Source of the DNA: Cellulomonas flavigena DSM 20109
Lineage (GTDB): Bacteria > Actinomycetota > Actinomycetes > Actinomycetales > Cellulomonadaceae
Length of the DNA stretch: 64,000 nucleotides
Direction: 5' to 3'
Assembly (NCBI RefSeq): GCF_000092865.1
Contig: NC_014151.1
Location: 682,001-746,000, forward strand
A model generated the notes under the pieces. It was not told the DNA's origin, made no database searches, and saw only the letters and a list, made by a program, of their open reading frames with translations. This document shows positions 18,439 through 27,968 of this stretch, piece after piece. The position numbers and the translations under genes are program-made. How positions within the stretch are numbered: the stretch's first letter is position 1; every line of letters starts with the position of its first letter.

Positions 18439-19629
18439 TCAGCCGCGGGCGCCGAGCGCGTGCTCGAGCGCGAGCTGGTTGAGGCGCACGAAGCCGAAGC
18501 CGTGCTTGGCGACCTCGTCGGCGTCGAACTCCTCGAACGCGGAGCGGTCCGCGAGGAAGTCGGCCAGCGACTCGCCCTCGTTCAGCGTGGGCTTGGCGAG
18601 CTCGAGGACGCCGGCCGCCTCCACGGCCTCCTGGACCTCGGGGTCCTGGCGGAACGCGATCGCACGCTCCTTGAGGATGATGTAGGTCGCCATGTTGGCG
18701 GCCGCCGAGTCCCAGACGCCCTCGAAGCTCTCGGTACGCGACGGCTTGTAGTCGAAGTGCACGGGGCCCGTGTACTTGGTGCCGCCGCCCGGGAAGCCGT
18801 TCTCGATGAGGTCGACGGTCGCGAACGCGGAGAACAGGTCACCGTGGCCGAAGACCAGGTCCTGGTCGTACTTGATGCCGCGCTGGCCGTTGAGGTCGAT
18901 GTGGAACAGCTTGTCCGCCCACAGCGCCTGCGCGAGGCCGGTCGTGTAGTTGAGGCCGGCCATCTGCTCGTGGCCCGTCTCGGGGTTGAGGCCGACGATG
19001 TCGCCGTGCTCGAGCTTGGCGATGAGGCCCAGCGCGTGGCCGATCGTCGGGAGCAGGATGTCGCCGCGGGGCTCGTTGGGCTTGGGCTCGAGCGCGATGC
19101 GCAGCTTGTAGCCCTTCTCCTTGATGTAGGCGGCGACGGTGTCGATGCCGTCGGCGTAGGCCTGGTGCGCCGCGTACAGGTCCTTGGCGGAGTCGTACTC
19201 GGCGCCCTCGCGGCCGCCCCACATGACGAACGTGTCGGCGTCGAGGGACGCGGCCAGGTCGACGTTGCGCAGGATCTTGCGCAGCGCGTAGCGGCGCACG
19301 CGGCGGTCGTTGGACGTGAACGCGCCGTCCTTGAACACGGGGTGCGAGAAGGTGTTGGTGGTGACCATCTCGACCGTGATGCCGGTCTCGGCCAGTGCCG
19401 CACGGAAGCCGTCGAGGACCTTCTCGCGGTCGGCGTCCGAGGAGCCGAACGGGACGACGTCGTCGTCGTGGAAGGTCACGTGCGAGGCGCCGAGCTCGGC
19501 CAGCTTGTGCACGGACTCGACCGGGTCGAGCCACGGGCGGGTGGCGGAGCCGAAGGGGTCCTGACCGTTCCACGCCACGGTCCACAGACCGAACGAGAAC
19601 CTGTCCTCAGGGGTGGGCTTGCGAACCAT
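18439..19629 (-). CDS. xylA: Xylose isomerase
   Basis: XylA interconverts D-xylose and D-xylulose, using divalent metal ions. The 396-residue protein matches the class I (actinobacterial) type in length: [10 protein letters not shown] near the start, catalytic His in SHVTFHDDD, the metal-binding [10 protein letters not shown] segment, GHEQM and FHIDLNGQ. The start is the ATG at 19629 behind GGAGG, giving [14 protein letters not shown] strong promoter lies 70-95 bases upstream on the minus strand (TTGACC, 17 bases, TAAATT). It is divergent from the ROK repressor, the usual arrangement for control by xylose. Confidence 0.97.
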   Translation of the reverse strand: MVRKPTPEDRFSFGLWTVAWNGQDPFGSATRPWLDPVESVHKLAELGASHVTFHDDDVVPFGSSDADREKVLDGFRAALAETGITVEMVTTNTFSHPVFKDGAFTSNDRRVRRYALRKILRNVDLAASLDADTFVMWGGREGAEYDSAKDLYAAHQAYADGIDTVAAYIKEKGYKLRIALEPKPNEPRGDILLPTIGHALGLIAKLEHGDIVGLNPETGHEQMAGLNYTTGLAQALWADKLFHIDLNGQRGIKYDQDLVFGHGDLFSAFATVDLIENGFPGGGTKYTGPVHFDYKPSRTESFEGVWDSAAANMATYIILKERAIAFRQDPEVQEAVEAAGVLELAKPTLNEGESLADFLADRSAFEEFDADEVAKHGFGFVRLNQLALEHALGARG

Positions 19630-19689
19630 GACGCCTCCACGTCGAGTGCGGTCCGGGCGCACGGCAGTCGGGCACCCGGTTTTGTTCTT

Positions 19690-19724
19690 GGGATGAATTT
19701 ATCCCGGGTCATCGGTAGGGTCAA
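19690..19724. promoter_or_regulatory. Overlapping divergent xylA and xylR promoters with operator-like repeat
   Basis: For xylA on the minus strand, -35 TTGACC (19719-19724) and -10 TAAATT (19696-19701) are exactly 17 bases apart. An inverted repeat GGGAT-N6-ATCCC (19690-19705) straddles that -10. For xylR on the plus strand, TAGGGT (19716-19721) lies six bases before its ATG and overlaps the xylA -35. Binding at one promoter should therefore block the other. A repressor on the inverted repeat would directly cover the xylA -10. Confidence 0.75.
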
Positions 19725-19727
19725 GCC

Positions 19728-21053
19728 ATGCCGAGGGTGGACGACGACGGACGTGCTGCGCTGCACGGCGACGCCGCGACGACCCCGCGGGAGGCCTCGA
19801 CCACCTTCCCAGACGCACCGCGGACACGCGAGGGCCGTGCGGCGGAACGCGTCCCCGACCCGTCGCGCGCGGCCCGCCAGGCGCAGATGCGCACCCACAA
19901 CCTGTCGATGACGCTGGCGCAGGTCGTCGACTCGACCGCACCCCCGTCGCGCGCGCAGATCGCCGCCGCCACAGGCCTGGCGCGCGGCACCGTCACGGGG
20001 CTCGTCGACCTGCTCATCGAGGCGGGCCTGGTGCGCGAGCTCGACCCGGTCGTCGTCGCACGCGCCGGGCGACCCGCCGTACCGCTCGAGGTCGTGCGGG
20101 GGAGGGTCGCCGGCGTCGGCATGGAGGTCAACGTCGACTACCTCGGGCTGCGCGCGGTCGACCTCGCCGGCGGCGTCGTCGCCGAGGCCGTCGAGGCGGC
20201 CGACCTGCGCGGCAGCGACCCCGACGTCGTCCTCGACCGCCTCGCGGCGCTGGCCGCACCCGTGCTCGCGGGGCTCGCGACCGACGGCGTCCGCGTCGCG
20301 GGCACCGCGCTCGCCCTGCCCGGCCTCGTGGACCGCGTCACCGGCCCGCTGCGGTACGCGCCGAACCTCGGCTGGCGCGACGTCGACGTCGTCGCGCGCC
20401 TCGCGGCCCACCCCGGCCTCGCCGCCCTGCCGCCGCGGGTCGCCAACGAGGCCAACCTCGCCGCCCGCGCCGAGGCCCACGCGCGACGCGGCGAGGTGCC
20501 GCCGTCGTTCCTCTACGTCTCCGGTGAGGTCGGCGTCGGTGGCGCGCTCGTCCTCGACGGCGAGATCTTCCTCGGCCGGCACGGCTGGAGCGGCGAGATC
20601 GGGCACGTCGTCGTCGACGGCGGCCCCGCCGGCACGCGGCCGGTGTCGCTCGAGCAGCACGCCGGGCAGGACGCGATCGCGCAGGCTGCGGGCCTCGTGA
20701 CAGGTGCGCCGTTCGCCGAGGTCGCCGAGGCCGTGGCCGCAGGCGACGCCCGCGCCCGGGACGCCGTGCACGCGGCGGCGCGCTGGCTCGGCCTCGCGCT
20801 GGCCACCGTCGCCAACGTGGTCGACGTCAGCGAGGTCGTGCTCGGCGGCACCTTCGGGCTCGTCTACGACGAGGTCCGGGACGTCGTCGCCGACACGCTC
20901 GCGGACCGCGTCATCTTCGCGCCCTGGTCCGCGCCCGTCGTCAGCCGGTCGGCGGCGGGCGACTACCCGGCGATGACGGGCGGCGCGCTGGCGGTACTGC
21001 GCACGGTCGTCGCCGACCCGACCCCCTGGTTCGCGTCGACGACCCCGGTCTGA
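19728..21053 (+). CDS. xylR: ROK-family transcriptional repressor, xylose-type
   Basis: Likely represses the divergent xylA gene and responds to xylose. The 441-residue protein has a ~45-residue disordered N-terminus, a winged helix-turn-helix (~65-110, with SRAQIAAATGLARGTVTGLV) and a ROK sugar-binding domain (~120-435). The GEIGH motif of the sugar site is present. The DxGGT ATP loop is replaced by VNVDYLGL, as expected for a non-kinase regulator. The Cys cluster (CxCGxxGC) that holds zinc in most ROK proteins is absent; the aligned stretch GPAGTRPVSLEQHAG has no cysteine. Start is the ATG six bases after TAGGGT, with no ribosome-binding site. The xylose role is inferred from position. Confidence 0.88.
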   Translation: MPRVDDDGRAALHGDAATTPREASTTFPDAPRTREGRAAERVPDPSRAARQAQMRTHNLSMTLAQVVDSTAPPSRAQIAAATGLARGTVTGLVDLLIEAGLVRELDPVVVARAGRPAVPLEVVRGRVAGVGMEVNVDYLGLRAVDLAGGVVAEAVEAADLRGSDPDVVLDRLAALAAPVLAGLATDGVRVAGTALALPGLVDRVTGPLRYAPNLGWRDVDVVARLAAHPGLAALPPRVANEANLAARAEAHARRGEVPPSFLYVSGEVGVGGALVLDGEIFLGRHGWSGEIGHVVVDGGPAGTRPVSLEQHAGQDAIAQAAGLVTGAPFAEVAEAVAAGDARARDAVHAAARWLGLALATVANVVDVSEVVLGGTFGLVYDEVRDVVADTLADRVIFAPWSAPVVSRSAAGDYPAMTGGALAVLRTVVADPTPWFASTTPV

Positions 21054-21245
21054 CGTCCCGGCGCCTGGAACGGCGCCCCCGCGAGACCGGGCTCGCGGCG
21101 CTCATGGCCTCGCGCGGGTTACCTGAGCCCGGTGTCGCGCGGCGACCGTCCCAGCAGGTGGGAGACGTGGCGGCGCGGAGGCGCGGCGGCGTCGCGTCCC
21201 ACCGATGCCCGGCGCTCGTCGGGCCCGGCTGCGTAGGGTCGGACC

Positions 21246-22346
21246 GTGAGCGCGACGACACCGCTGTGGATCGGCACATTCCCGGAGGCCGGCATCGGCA
21301 CGACCGCCGGGCTCGGCGAGGGCGTCTGGCGCGTCGACATCGACGTCGCGACGGGCGCCCTGGGCGAGCCCCGGCTGGTCGCCGCCACCCCGGCGCCGAC
21401 GTTCGTCGCGACGCACCGCTCCGGACGGTGGCTGTACGCGCTCGGCGAGGACGTCGCGGGCACCGTCACGGCGTTCGAGGTCACCGACGACGGTGACCTC
21501 GTCGCGCGCGCGACCGTCGCGTCGGGCGGGGACGGGCCGTGCCACCTCCTCGTCGCCGACGACGTGCTCCACGTCGTCCACTACGGCGACGGCAGCCTGG
21601 CCGTCGCCCCGCTCACCCCGGACGGCGCGCTCGCACCCGACGTCGTCGCGTCGGGACGCCCCGCGCAGGTCCACCCGCACACCGGGACGGGCCCGGACAC
21701 GAGCCGTCAGGAGGGCCCGCACGCGCACTTCGTCGCGGTCACCCCCGACCGGCGCCACGTGCTCGTCGCCGACCTCGGCACCGACGAGCTGCGCCGCTAC
21801 CGCCGCGGTGACGACGGCCTGCTCACCCCCGACGGCGTCGCGGCCGTCCTCACCCCCGGCACCGGCCCCCGCCACGTCGCGTTCTCCGCCGACGGTCGCC
21901 ACCTGTACGTCGCCGGGGAGCTCGACGCGAGCGTCCACGTGCTGCTGTGGGACGCCGCCACGGCCACCGGCACCGCCGTCCAGCAGGTCCCCGCCGTCCC
22001 CGACGACGAGGCGGCCGACGGCGTGCGGCGCTCGCCGTCCCACGTCCTGCTCAGCGGCGACCGCCTCCTGCTGGGCGTGCGCGCGCTCGGGCTGCGCGGC
22101 CCGGACGCCCTCAGCACGTTCGACGTGCACCGCGACGGCACCCTCACCGCGCCCGTCACGCAGCCGCTCGGTGGCCCGACGCCCCGGCACCACGAGGTCG
22201 TGCACGGCTGGGTCGTCGTCGCGCTGCAGGACGCGCACGCGCTCGTCGTCCTCGACCCGCACGGCGGCGAGGTGTCCCGCGCGCGCATCCCGTCACCGGC
22301 GTGCGTCGTGCCCGCGGTCCAGCACCAGAGCGTCACCCCGGCGTGA
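21246..22346 (+). CDS. pgl: 6-phosphogluconolactonase-like beta-propeller lactonase
   Basis: A 366-residue member of the seven-bladed lactonase (YbhE/Pgl) family, which hydrolyses 6-phosphogluconolactone in the oxidative pentose phosphate pathway. Visible blades repeat strands ending in LYALGE, LHVVHYGDGS, HVLVADLGTDELRRY and LYVAGELDASV, and the GPHAHFV and GPRHVAF segments are typical. No signal peptide is seen. The GTG start lies six bases after TAGGGT (21234-21239). Its 3' end overlaps the convergent response-regulator gene by 14 bases. The family also contains lactonases of other specificity, so the substrate is inferred. Confidence 0.82.
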   Translation: MSATTPLWIGTFPEAGIGTTAGLGEGVWRVDIDVATGALGEPRLVAATPAPTFVATHRSGRWLYALGEDVAGTVTAFEVTDDGDLVARATVASGGDGPCHLLVADDVLHVVHYGDGSLAVAPLTPDGALAPDVVASGRPAQVHPHTGTGPDTSRQEGPHAHFVAVTPDRRHVLVADLGTDELRRYRRGDDGLLTPDGVAAVLTPGTGPRHVAFSADGRHLYVAGELDASVHVLLWDAATATGTAVQQVPAVPDDEAADGVRRSPSHVLLSGDRLLLGVRALGLRGPDALSTFDVHRDGTLTAPVTQPLGGPTPRHHEVVHGWVVVALQDAHALVVLDPHGGEVSRARIPSPACVVPAVQHQSVTPA

Positions 22347-22968
22347 CGACGCCGCCCTCGTAGGCGGCCACGACCAGCTGCGCGCGGTCGCGGCGTCCGA
22401 GCTTGCGCAGCAGCTCCGACACGTGCGTCTTGACGGTCTGCTCGCCGATCCCCAGCCGGGCGGCGACCTCGGCGTTCGACAGTCCCTGCGCGACGGCGGC
22501 CAGCACCTCGCGCTCGCGGGCGGTGACGCGGTCGAGCCCGGGCACGGGACGCCGGGGGCCGTCCGCCGCGAGGCGTCGCGCCACCCGCGGGCCGAGCAGC
22601 AGCGCCCCGGCCGCCACGAGCCGCACGCCCTCGACGAGCCGCGCCGCGGGGACGTCCTTGAGCAGGAACCCCGACGCGCCGGCCTGCAGGGCGTCGGCCA
22701 CGTACTCCTCGAGGTCGAACGTCGTCAGCATGAGCACGTGCGTGGCCGGGTGCGCGTCGCGGATCCGCCGGGTCGCGGCGATGCCGTCCAGCTGCGGCAT
22801 CCGGACGTCGACGACGGCGACGTCCGGGCGGGTCCGCGTGACGAGGTCGACGAGCTCGACGCCGTCCGGGGCCGTGCCGACGACCTCGAGGTCGGCGGCG
22901 GCACCGAGGATCGCGGCGAAGCCCTCGAGGACGACGGGTTGGTCGTCCGCGACGACGACCCGCGTCAC
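22333..22968 (-). CDS. LuxR/NarL-family response regulator
   Basis: A 211-residue two-component regulator: receiver domain (1-~120) with acidic pair near the start (VADDQ) and phospho-acceptor Asp in VAVVDVRMP, then a LuxR-type helix-turn-helix (~145-205, with LTAREREVL-like VTAREREVLAAVAQGLSNAEVA). The GTG start overlaps the stop of the sensor kinase gene by four bases, so the two are coupled. The target genes are not known. Its end overlaps the convergent pgl gene. Confidence 0.92.
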   Translation of the reverse strand: MTRVVVADDQPVVLEGFAAILGAAADLEVVGTAPDGVELVDLVTRTRPDVAVVDVRMPQLDGIAATRRIRDAHPATHVLMLTTFDLEEYVADALQAGASGFLLKDVPAARLVEGVRLVAAGALLLGPRVARRLAADGPRRPVPGLDRVTAREREVLAAVAQGLSNAEVAARLGIGEQTVKTHVSELLRKLGRRDRAQLVVAAYEGGVVTPG

Positions 22969-24245
22969 GGCTCGTCGACGGGCAGGCTGACCACGAGCAC
23001 GAACGTACCGTCCTCGACCTGCGCGGACACGGTGCCGCCGAGCGCCTCCACGCGCTCGCTCATGCCTGTCAGCCCGTGCGCCGGGCGGACGTCGGTGGCG
23101 TCGCCCGCGCCGTTCGTCATCCGGAACCCGACGACGCCCGGGCCGTCGGCGATGCGGACGTGCACGCGCGCGCCGGGTGCGTGGCGGCGCGCGTTGCTCA
23201 GACCCTCCTGCACGGCGCGGTGCAGCACGTGGCCGACGCCGGCGTCGGTGCGCGGCCACGTCCCCTCGACCGTCACCTCCTGCCCGGCCTCCCGCGCCGT
23301 GGAGACGAGCGCGTCCGGGTCGGCCGTCGGGAGCGGCGCCAGCGGGACGTCGTCGTCGCGCCGCAGGACGGCGAGCACGTGCCGCAGCTCGACCAGAGCG
23401 GTCCGGGCGTCCTCGGCGATGTGCGCGAAGGTCGCCGCCGCGCGCGGGTCGAGGTCGGGGACGCTGTAGGGCGCGCTCTCGGCGCGGACGGCGACGAGCG
23501 ACACGTGGTGCGCGACGACGTCGTGCAGCTCGCGGGCCAGCCTGGCGCGCTCGGTGACGGACGCGGTGGTCGCGACGGCGTCGTGGGCGACCGACTCCGC
23601 GTCGCGCGTCCGTGCGGCGGACGTCCGCAGGACGTGGCCGAGCAACGCGGCGAACGCCACGGCGCCGGTGGTGTACGCAGCGATGCCCAGCCCGGCGAGG
23701 AGGCCGCTCGTCCCGCTGCTGGGCCCACCGGGACCGTGCGGGAACAGCAGGTCATGGCCGCCCACGTGCCAGCCGAGCACCAGGGCGACGGCCGTCGTCC
23801 ACGGCAGGATCGCGACCCGGGGGCGCCGCGTCGCGACGACGACCGCGACCGAGGCGAGTGCGAGCCACGACGACGCGAGCGCCGTCCCGTAGACCGGCAG
23901 CAGGACGAACGGGACGGTGGCTGCGAGCCACGCGAGCCACGGCAGGCGCGGCGCGACGGCCACGGCGGCGACGCCGAGGAGCCCGGCGCACGTCGCGACC
24001 AGCCCGAACCACCGCTGCGGGTCGGGTGCGTGCGAGGCCGGGTACGTGTCGCTGTACCGGCGGTACCAGACCGTCTCGGGCAGCCACAGCGGTGTCACGG
24101 CCAGGAACGCGGCGACCGCGATCGTGAGCGACGCGGCGACGACCCACGTCAGGAGGGCGGGATGGTCGAGGCGCCGCCAGCGGTCGGCGAGCCACGCGAC
24201 GGTCGCGGGGGTCGGGGCGGGCGTGTCGGCCGTCGCGGTGGTCAT
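22965..24245 (-). CDS. NarL-type sensor histidine kinase
   Basis: A 426-residue membrane kinase partnered with the downstream regulator. The N-terminal half has about six hydrophobic segments (~25-215) with no large extracellular sensor domain. The HisKA_3 box RELHDVVAHHVSLV holds the phospho-acceptor His. The ATPase domain has the N box QEGLSNARRHAPG and the G box HGLTGMSERVEALGG. I choose the ATG at 24245; the frame is open far upstream, but that part is Arg-rich and not family-like. The stimulus is unknown. Confidence 0.9.
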   Translation of the reverse strand: MTTATADTPAPTPATVAWLADRWRRLDHPALLTWVVAASLTIAVAAFLAVTPLWLPETVWYRRYSDTYPASHAPDPQRWFGLVATCAGLLGVAAVAVAPRLPWLAWLAATVPFVLLPVYGTALASSWLALASVAVVVATRRPRVAILPWTTAVALVLGWHVGGHDLLFPHGPGGPSSGTSGLLAGLGIAAYTTGAVAFAALLGHVLRTSAARTRDAESVAHDAVATTASVTERARLARELHDVVAHHVSLVAVRAESAPYSVPDLDPRAAATFAHIAEDARTALVELRHVLAVLRRDDDVPLAPLPTADPDALVSTAREAGQEVTVEGTWPRTDAGVGHVLHRAVQEGLSNARRHAPGARVHVRIADGPGVVGFRMTNGAGDATDVRPAHGLTGMSERVEALGGTVSAQVEDGTFVLVVSLPVDEP

Positions 24246-24442
24246 GACGTCGATGCTGTCGTGACGTCGCGGCGCTGCCCACCCGCTGCGGGGTGATCCG
24301 GCTCCCTCGCGCGAGGGAGGGTGGTCCGCTCGGCGTCCCGGTCGTGGCCGAGGCGGTGCTGCGCTCGGCGCCGTGCCGCCGGCGATAACCTCGTGCCGTC
24401 GGCTCGCCCACGTCGCGGCGCGCCGCCGCCCGAGGAGGAGCC

Positions 24443-24970
24443 ATGCCCGCCGCAACCGGTCCCGACGCCACCACCAGCACCGACGGCCCGGCACTGACGA
24501 CCGACGGCGTGTGGCGGACGCTCGCACGCCAGCCGTTCATGGTGATCGGCATGGTGAACGGCCGGGGCGAGGGACGCAGCGCCGGGGTGTCGCTCGCCGT
24601 CCACGACGACGCGCTGTGGACCTCCTCCGACGCCGGTGCCTGGAAGACCCGGCACCTGCGCCACCAGCCCGAGGTGTCGGTCACCGTGCCGGTCCGGCGA
24701 GGTGGCGTGCTGGCGCTCGTCGCCCCGATCCCGCCGGCCGTGGTCACGTGCAACGCGACCGCCCACGTCCTGCCCGCGGCTGCCGCGCCCGGCCCGGTGC
24801 GTCGCCGCCTGCTGCGCGGGCTCAAGCTCACGGAGGAGGTGCTCGCGGACGTCGTGGCGATCCGCCTGGTGCCGCACGGCGACTTCGTCACGTACGGCCT
24901 GGGAGTGTCGCTGCTGGGCATGCTCGACACCGAGCGCGCCCGCGGGCGCGTGCCCGTCGCACGCGCCTGA
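24443..24970 (+). CDS. Pyridoxamine 5'-phosphate oxidase-like flavin split-barrel protein
   Basis: A 175-residue protein with the start ATG behind GAGGAG. The strands [45 protein letters not shown] and [13 protein letters not shown] suggest an FMN- or F420-binding split barrel of the PNPOx-like superfamily. Many actinobacterial members reduce or bind small molecules with F420 rather than make vitamin B6. No close functional match can be given. It is divergent from the sensor kinase gene, from which 197 bases separate it. Confidence 0.7.
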   Translation: MPAATGPDATTSTDGPALTTDGVWRTLARQPFMVIGMVNGRGEGRSAGVSLAVHDDALWTSSDAGAWKTRHLRHQPEVSVTVPVRRGGVLALVAPIPPAVVTCNATAHVLPAAAAPGPVRRRLLRGLKLTEEVLADVVAIRLVPHGDFVTYGLGVSLLGMLDTERARGRVPVARA

Positions 24971-25007
24971 CCGGCCCGCCGCCCGCACGTCGCGGCCGAC
25001 GGGCCGG
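24971..25007. terminator. Possible bidirectional terminator
   Basis: CCGGCCCG (24971-24978) and CGGGCCGG (25000-25007) can pair (8 bp, 21-base loop) in the 40-base gap between two convergent genes. Confidence 0.4.
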
Positions 25008-25010
25008 CGC

Positions 25011-25811
25011 TCACAGCGTCAGCGTCTGCGTCCCGGTGCTGCCGTCGACGTAGGTGACCTCGACCTCGACCCCGGTCGTCGACGCGCCGTCGAGCTCGTC
25101 GCCCGGCAGCCACAGCGCGAACCTGCCCTCGGAGACGGTCGCCACGACGTCGCCGTGCGTCGCGCTGCGGTAGGTGACCCCGGTGACCTCCGCGCCGGCG
25201 TGCCCCGCAGCGAGCGAGACCGCCCCGGCTCCCGTGCTGCCCCACCCGAGGTCGGTCGCGCGCAGCCCGCGCGGGCCGACGTCGACGCTGCCGACCGACA
25301 CACCGACCGAGCCGACCATGCCGCCGGTGAACAGTCCGGAGGAGTCGTCGCTCAGGCACAGCGCGGAGAACCCGCCCGGGCCCGACAGGACGACCGCCGT
25401 CCAGTCGCCCCGCCGCTCGGAGACCGCCACGCGGGCGTCAGCGAGCGCCGGTTCTCCCTCCCCGGCGCCGTTCTGCACCTGGTCCCGGCAGGCCTCGGCC
25501 GCGGCCGCGCTCTCCTGCTCGGTGAGGGCGGTCGGGACCGCGGTCCACGTCGCGAAGGCCGTGTCGCCGCCGGTGAGAGGTGGTGCGACGACGAGCGCGG
25601 CGGCCGCCGCGGCTGCGGCACCGGCGAGCACCGCGACGCGCGTCCGGCGGGGGCGGGGCGCGCGAGGCCGCGCCGGAGCGGTGGCTGGCGCGCTCGGGGC
25701 GGTTGCGAGGATCGTGTCGAGGTCGGCGCGGACGCGTGCACGTGTCATGTCGACGTGCGTGTCGGCGGGGTCGAGTGCACGCAGGGTGGTGGTGAGCCGG
25801 TCGGTGGTCAT
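25011..25811 (-). CDS. Putative membrane partner (anti-sigma-like) of the ECF sigma factor
   Basis: A 266-residue protein whose ATG overlaps the sigma-factor stop (ATGA). It has a ~55-residue cytoplasmic N-terminus, one membrane helix ([17 protein letters not shown], ~60-76) and a ~185-residue outer domain predicted to be mostly beta strand. The gene order sigma-then-membrane-protein is typical of sigma/anti-sigma pairs. The zinc anti-sigma motif (HxxxCxxC) is absent from the N-terminus, so the anti-sigma role is inferred from position and topology only. Confidence 0.6.
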   Translation of the reverse strand: MTTDRLTTTLRALDPADTHVDMTRARVRADLDTILATAPSAPATAPARPRAPRPRRTRVAVLAGAAAAAAAALVVAPPLTGGDTAFATWTAVPTALTEQESAAAAEACRDQVQNGAGEGEPALADARVAVSERRGDWTAVVLSGPGGFSALCLSDDSSGLFTGGMVGSVGVSVGSVDVGPRGLRATDLGWGSTGAGAVSLAAGHAGAEVTGVTYRSATHGDVVATVSEGRFALWLPGDELDGASTTGVEVEVTYVDGSTGTQTLTL

Positions 25812-26371
25812 CGTGAGGGGGTCCTCTCTGCGGCCCGGGCGGGGACGGTGCCCCGCTCCGGCAGGTGGTCGAGGTGGAGGCGCAGGGCGCGGCGGGCGCG
25901 GCTGAGCCGCAGCCGGAACGCGACCGGCGAGATGCCGAGCACGGCGGCCGCCCGCGGCGCGTCGAGCCCGTCGAGGACGGCGAGCGCGAGCGTCTCCTGG
26001 TGCGCCGGGGTCAGGCGGCGCCAGGCGGTGGCGAGGTCGATGCGGTGGACGACGTCGTCGGGGGCCGGCTCGTGGCCCACCGGCGTCGCGTCGGCGAGCC
26101 GGACCCCGAGAGCCAGGCGCCGCCGGTCGCCGCGGTACGTGTTGAGCAGCACGCGCCGGGCGACCCCGAAGACCCAGGCGCGGGCGTCGTCGCGCGCGGC
26201 GGGCACCTCGTCGAGGCGCCGCCAGACGACGAGGAAGACCTCCGCGAGCGTGTCGTCCACGTGGTCGGGGTGGACGCGCCGCTGGACGAACCGGCGCAGG
26301 TCCGGGTACGCCGCCTCGTACAGGTCGCGGAAGGTCTGCTCGCGGTCCGGAGCGCGTGGCTGTTCTCTCAT
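25808..26371 (-). CDS. ECF-type RNA polymerase sigma factor
   Basis: A 187-residue sigma-70 family protein. Region 2 runs from [20 protein letters not shown] through the [13 protein letters not shown] helix. Region 4 is at the C-terminus ([20 protein letters not shown], then the helix-turn-helix [21 protein letters not shown]). The ATG at 26371 is the family-like start; an open frame continues upstream across the mshA start region, but that part is not sigma-like. It is followed, with overlapping start and stop, by a membrane protein that may hold it inactive. Confidence 0.9.
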   Translation of the reverse strand: MREQPRAPDREQTFRDLYEAAYPDLRRFVQRRVHPDHVDDTLAEVFLVVWRRLDEVPAARDDARAWVFGVARRVLLNTYRGDRRRLALGVRLADATPVGHEPAPDDVVHRIDLATAWRRLTPAHQETLALAVLDGLDAPRAAAVLGISPVAFRLRLSRARRALRLHLDHLPERGTVPARAAERTPSR

Positions 26372-26459
26372 GCCCCGTACCTGTCCGCCACGCGCCCCAC
26401 TGTGTCGCACGCCGCACGCTCGTGGCGCGTCGCGCGCGGACGCGGGCGACAATGGTCGG

Positions 26460-27791
26460 GTGACCACCGACCGGGCGCCGCGCGTCGCCATGCTCTCGGT
26501 CCACACGTCCCCCCTCGACCAGCCCGGCACGGGCGACGCGGGCGGCATGAACGTGTACGTCCTGGAGCTCGCGCACGCGCTGGCCGCGCGTGGGGCCCGG
26601 GTCGAGGTCTTCACGCGCGCGACGCGGTCCGACGTGCCGGAGACGGTCGTCCTCGACGGCGTCGACGCCGCGGGGCGCGCCCTGACGGCCGACGACGCGC
26701 GCGACGTGCTGCTCGCGCACGACGTGCCGCCGGGCGTCACGCCGCCCGTGCTCGTCCACCACGTGCCTGCGGGCCCGTTCGAGGCGCTCGACAAGAACGA
26801 CCTGCCGGGCGTGCTGTGCGGCATGGCCGCGGGCGTCCTGCGCTCCGAGGCGGCGCGCCGTCCCGGCTGGTACGACGTCGTGCACTCCCACTACTGGCTG
26901 TCCGGGCAGGTCGGCGCGATCGCGGCGCAGCGCTGGGAGGTGCCGCTCGTGCACACCGCGCACACCCTCGCCAAGGTGAAGAACGCGTCGCTCGGGCCGG
27001 GGGACAGCGCCGAGCCGAGCGTGCGCGTCGTGGGCGAGGAGCAGGTCGTCGCGGACGCCGACGCGCTCGTCGCGTCCACGCCCGTGGAGGCGCGTGAGCT
27101 CGTCGAGCTGTACGGCGCCGACCCGGCGCGCGTGCACGTCGTCGAGCCGGGCGTCGACCTCGAGCGGTTCCGTCCCGGCGGCCCGGGCGCGCGCGACGAG
27201 GCGCGACGGCGGCTCGGTCTGCCGACCGACCGGCCGGTCGTGCTGTTCGCCGGGCGCGTGCAGCCGCTCAAGGCGCCGGACGTGCTGGTGCAGGCGGTCG
27301 GGGTGCTGCGTGCGAGCGGGCGGCCCGTCCCGCTGCTCGTCGTGCTCGGCGGCCCGTCGGGCCGGCCGACGGCGGTGCGTGAGCTGCGCGCCCTGGCCGT
27401 GACGCTCGGGGTCGACGACGACGTGGTCGTGCGCCCGCCCGCGCCGCGTGACGAGCTCGTCTCCTGGTACCGCGCGGCGGACCTCGTCGCGATGCCGTCG
27501 CGCTCGGAGTCGTTCGGGCTGGTCGCCGTCGAGGCGCAGGCCAGCGGCACGCCGGTGCTGGCGGCCGACGTCGGCGGCCTGCGGACCGTCGTCGAGGACG
27601 ACGTCTCCGGTCGCCTCGTGCCGGGCCACGACCCTCAGGTGTGGGCCGAGGTGATCGCCGACGCGCTCGCTGACGCCCCGCGCCGCGCCCGCTGGGCCGC
27701 CGGCGCCCGTCAGGTGGCCGAGCGTTACGCGTGGACCACGGCCGCCGACCAGGTGCTCAAGGTCTACGCGGTCGCCGCCGAGCCCCGCTGA
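26460..27791 (+). CDS. mshA: D-inositol-3-phosphate glycosyltransferase (mycothiol synthesis)
   Basis: MshA transfers GlcNAc from UDP-GlcNAc to inositol 3-phosphate, the first committed step of mycothiol synthesis. The 443-residue protein is a GT4-family GT-B enzyme. The N-terminal [20 protein letters not shown] signature is nearly diagnostic, and the C-terminal EX7E motif is in [15 protein letters not shown]. The GTG start lies six bases after GACAAT (26448-26453). In actinobacteria mshA is often close to the phosphoglycerate mutase and senX3-regX3 genes, as here. Confidence 0.94.
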
Positions 27792-27800
27792 CGTCCGATC

Positions 27801-27915
27801 CGCGGGGCTGGATCGACGTCTCGCGGGAGGGGAGGGGCTCGAGGGGCCCCACCCCGGGCGCGGCGACACGTCGATCGAGCCCCCTCTGGGCGCGAGACGT
27901 CGATCCGGCCCCGCG
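27801..27915. repeat. Dispersed palindromic repeat cluster after mshA
   Basis: A 25-base arm at 27801-27825 (CGCGGGGCTGGATCGACGTC, then TCGCG) is matched at 24 of 25 positions by its reverse complement at 27891-27915. Between them lies a third, reversed partial copy (ACGTCGATCGAGCCCC, about 27868-27883) and G/C-rich filler. The core is the same as the family at 16.45-16.82 kb. It fills most of the mshA-gpmA gap (27792-27968) and could end the mshA transcript. Confidence 0.9.
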
Positions 27916-27968
27916 ACCGGGGGACGGACGTCCCTGCGGCCCCGACGGGGCTGCGGCAGGATGAACCC

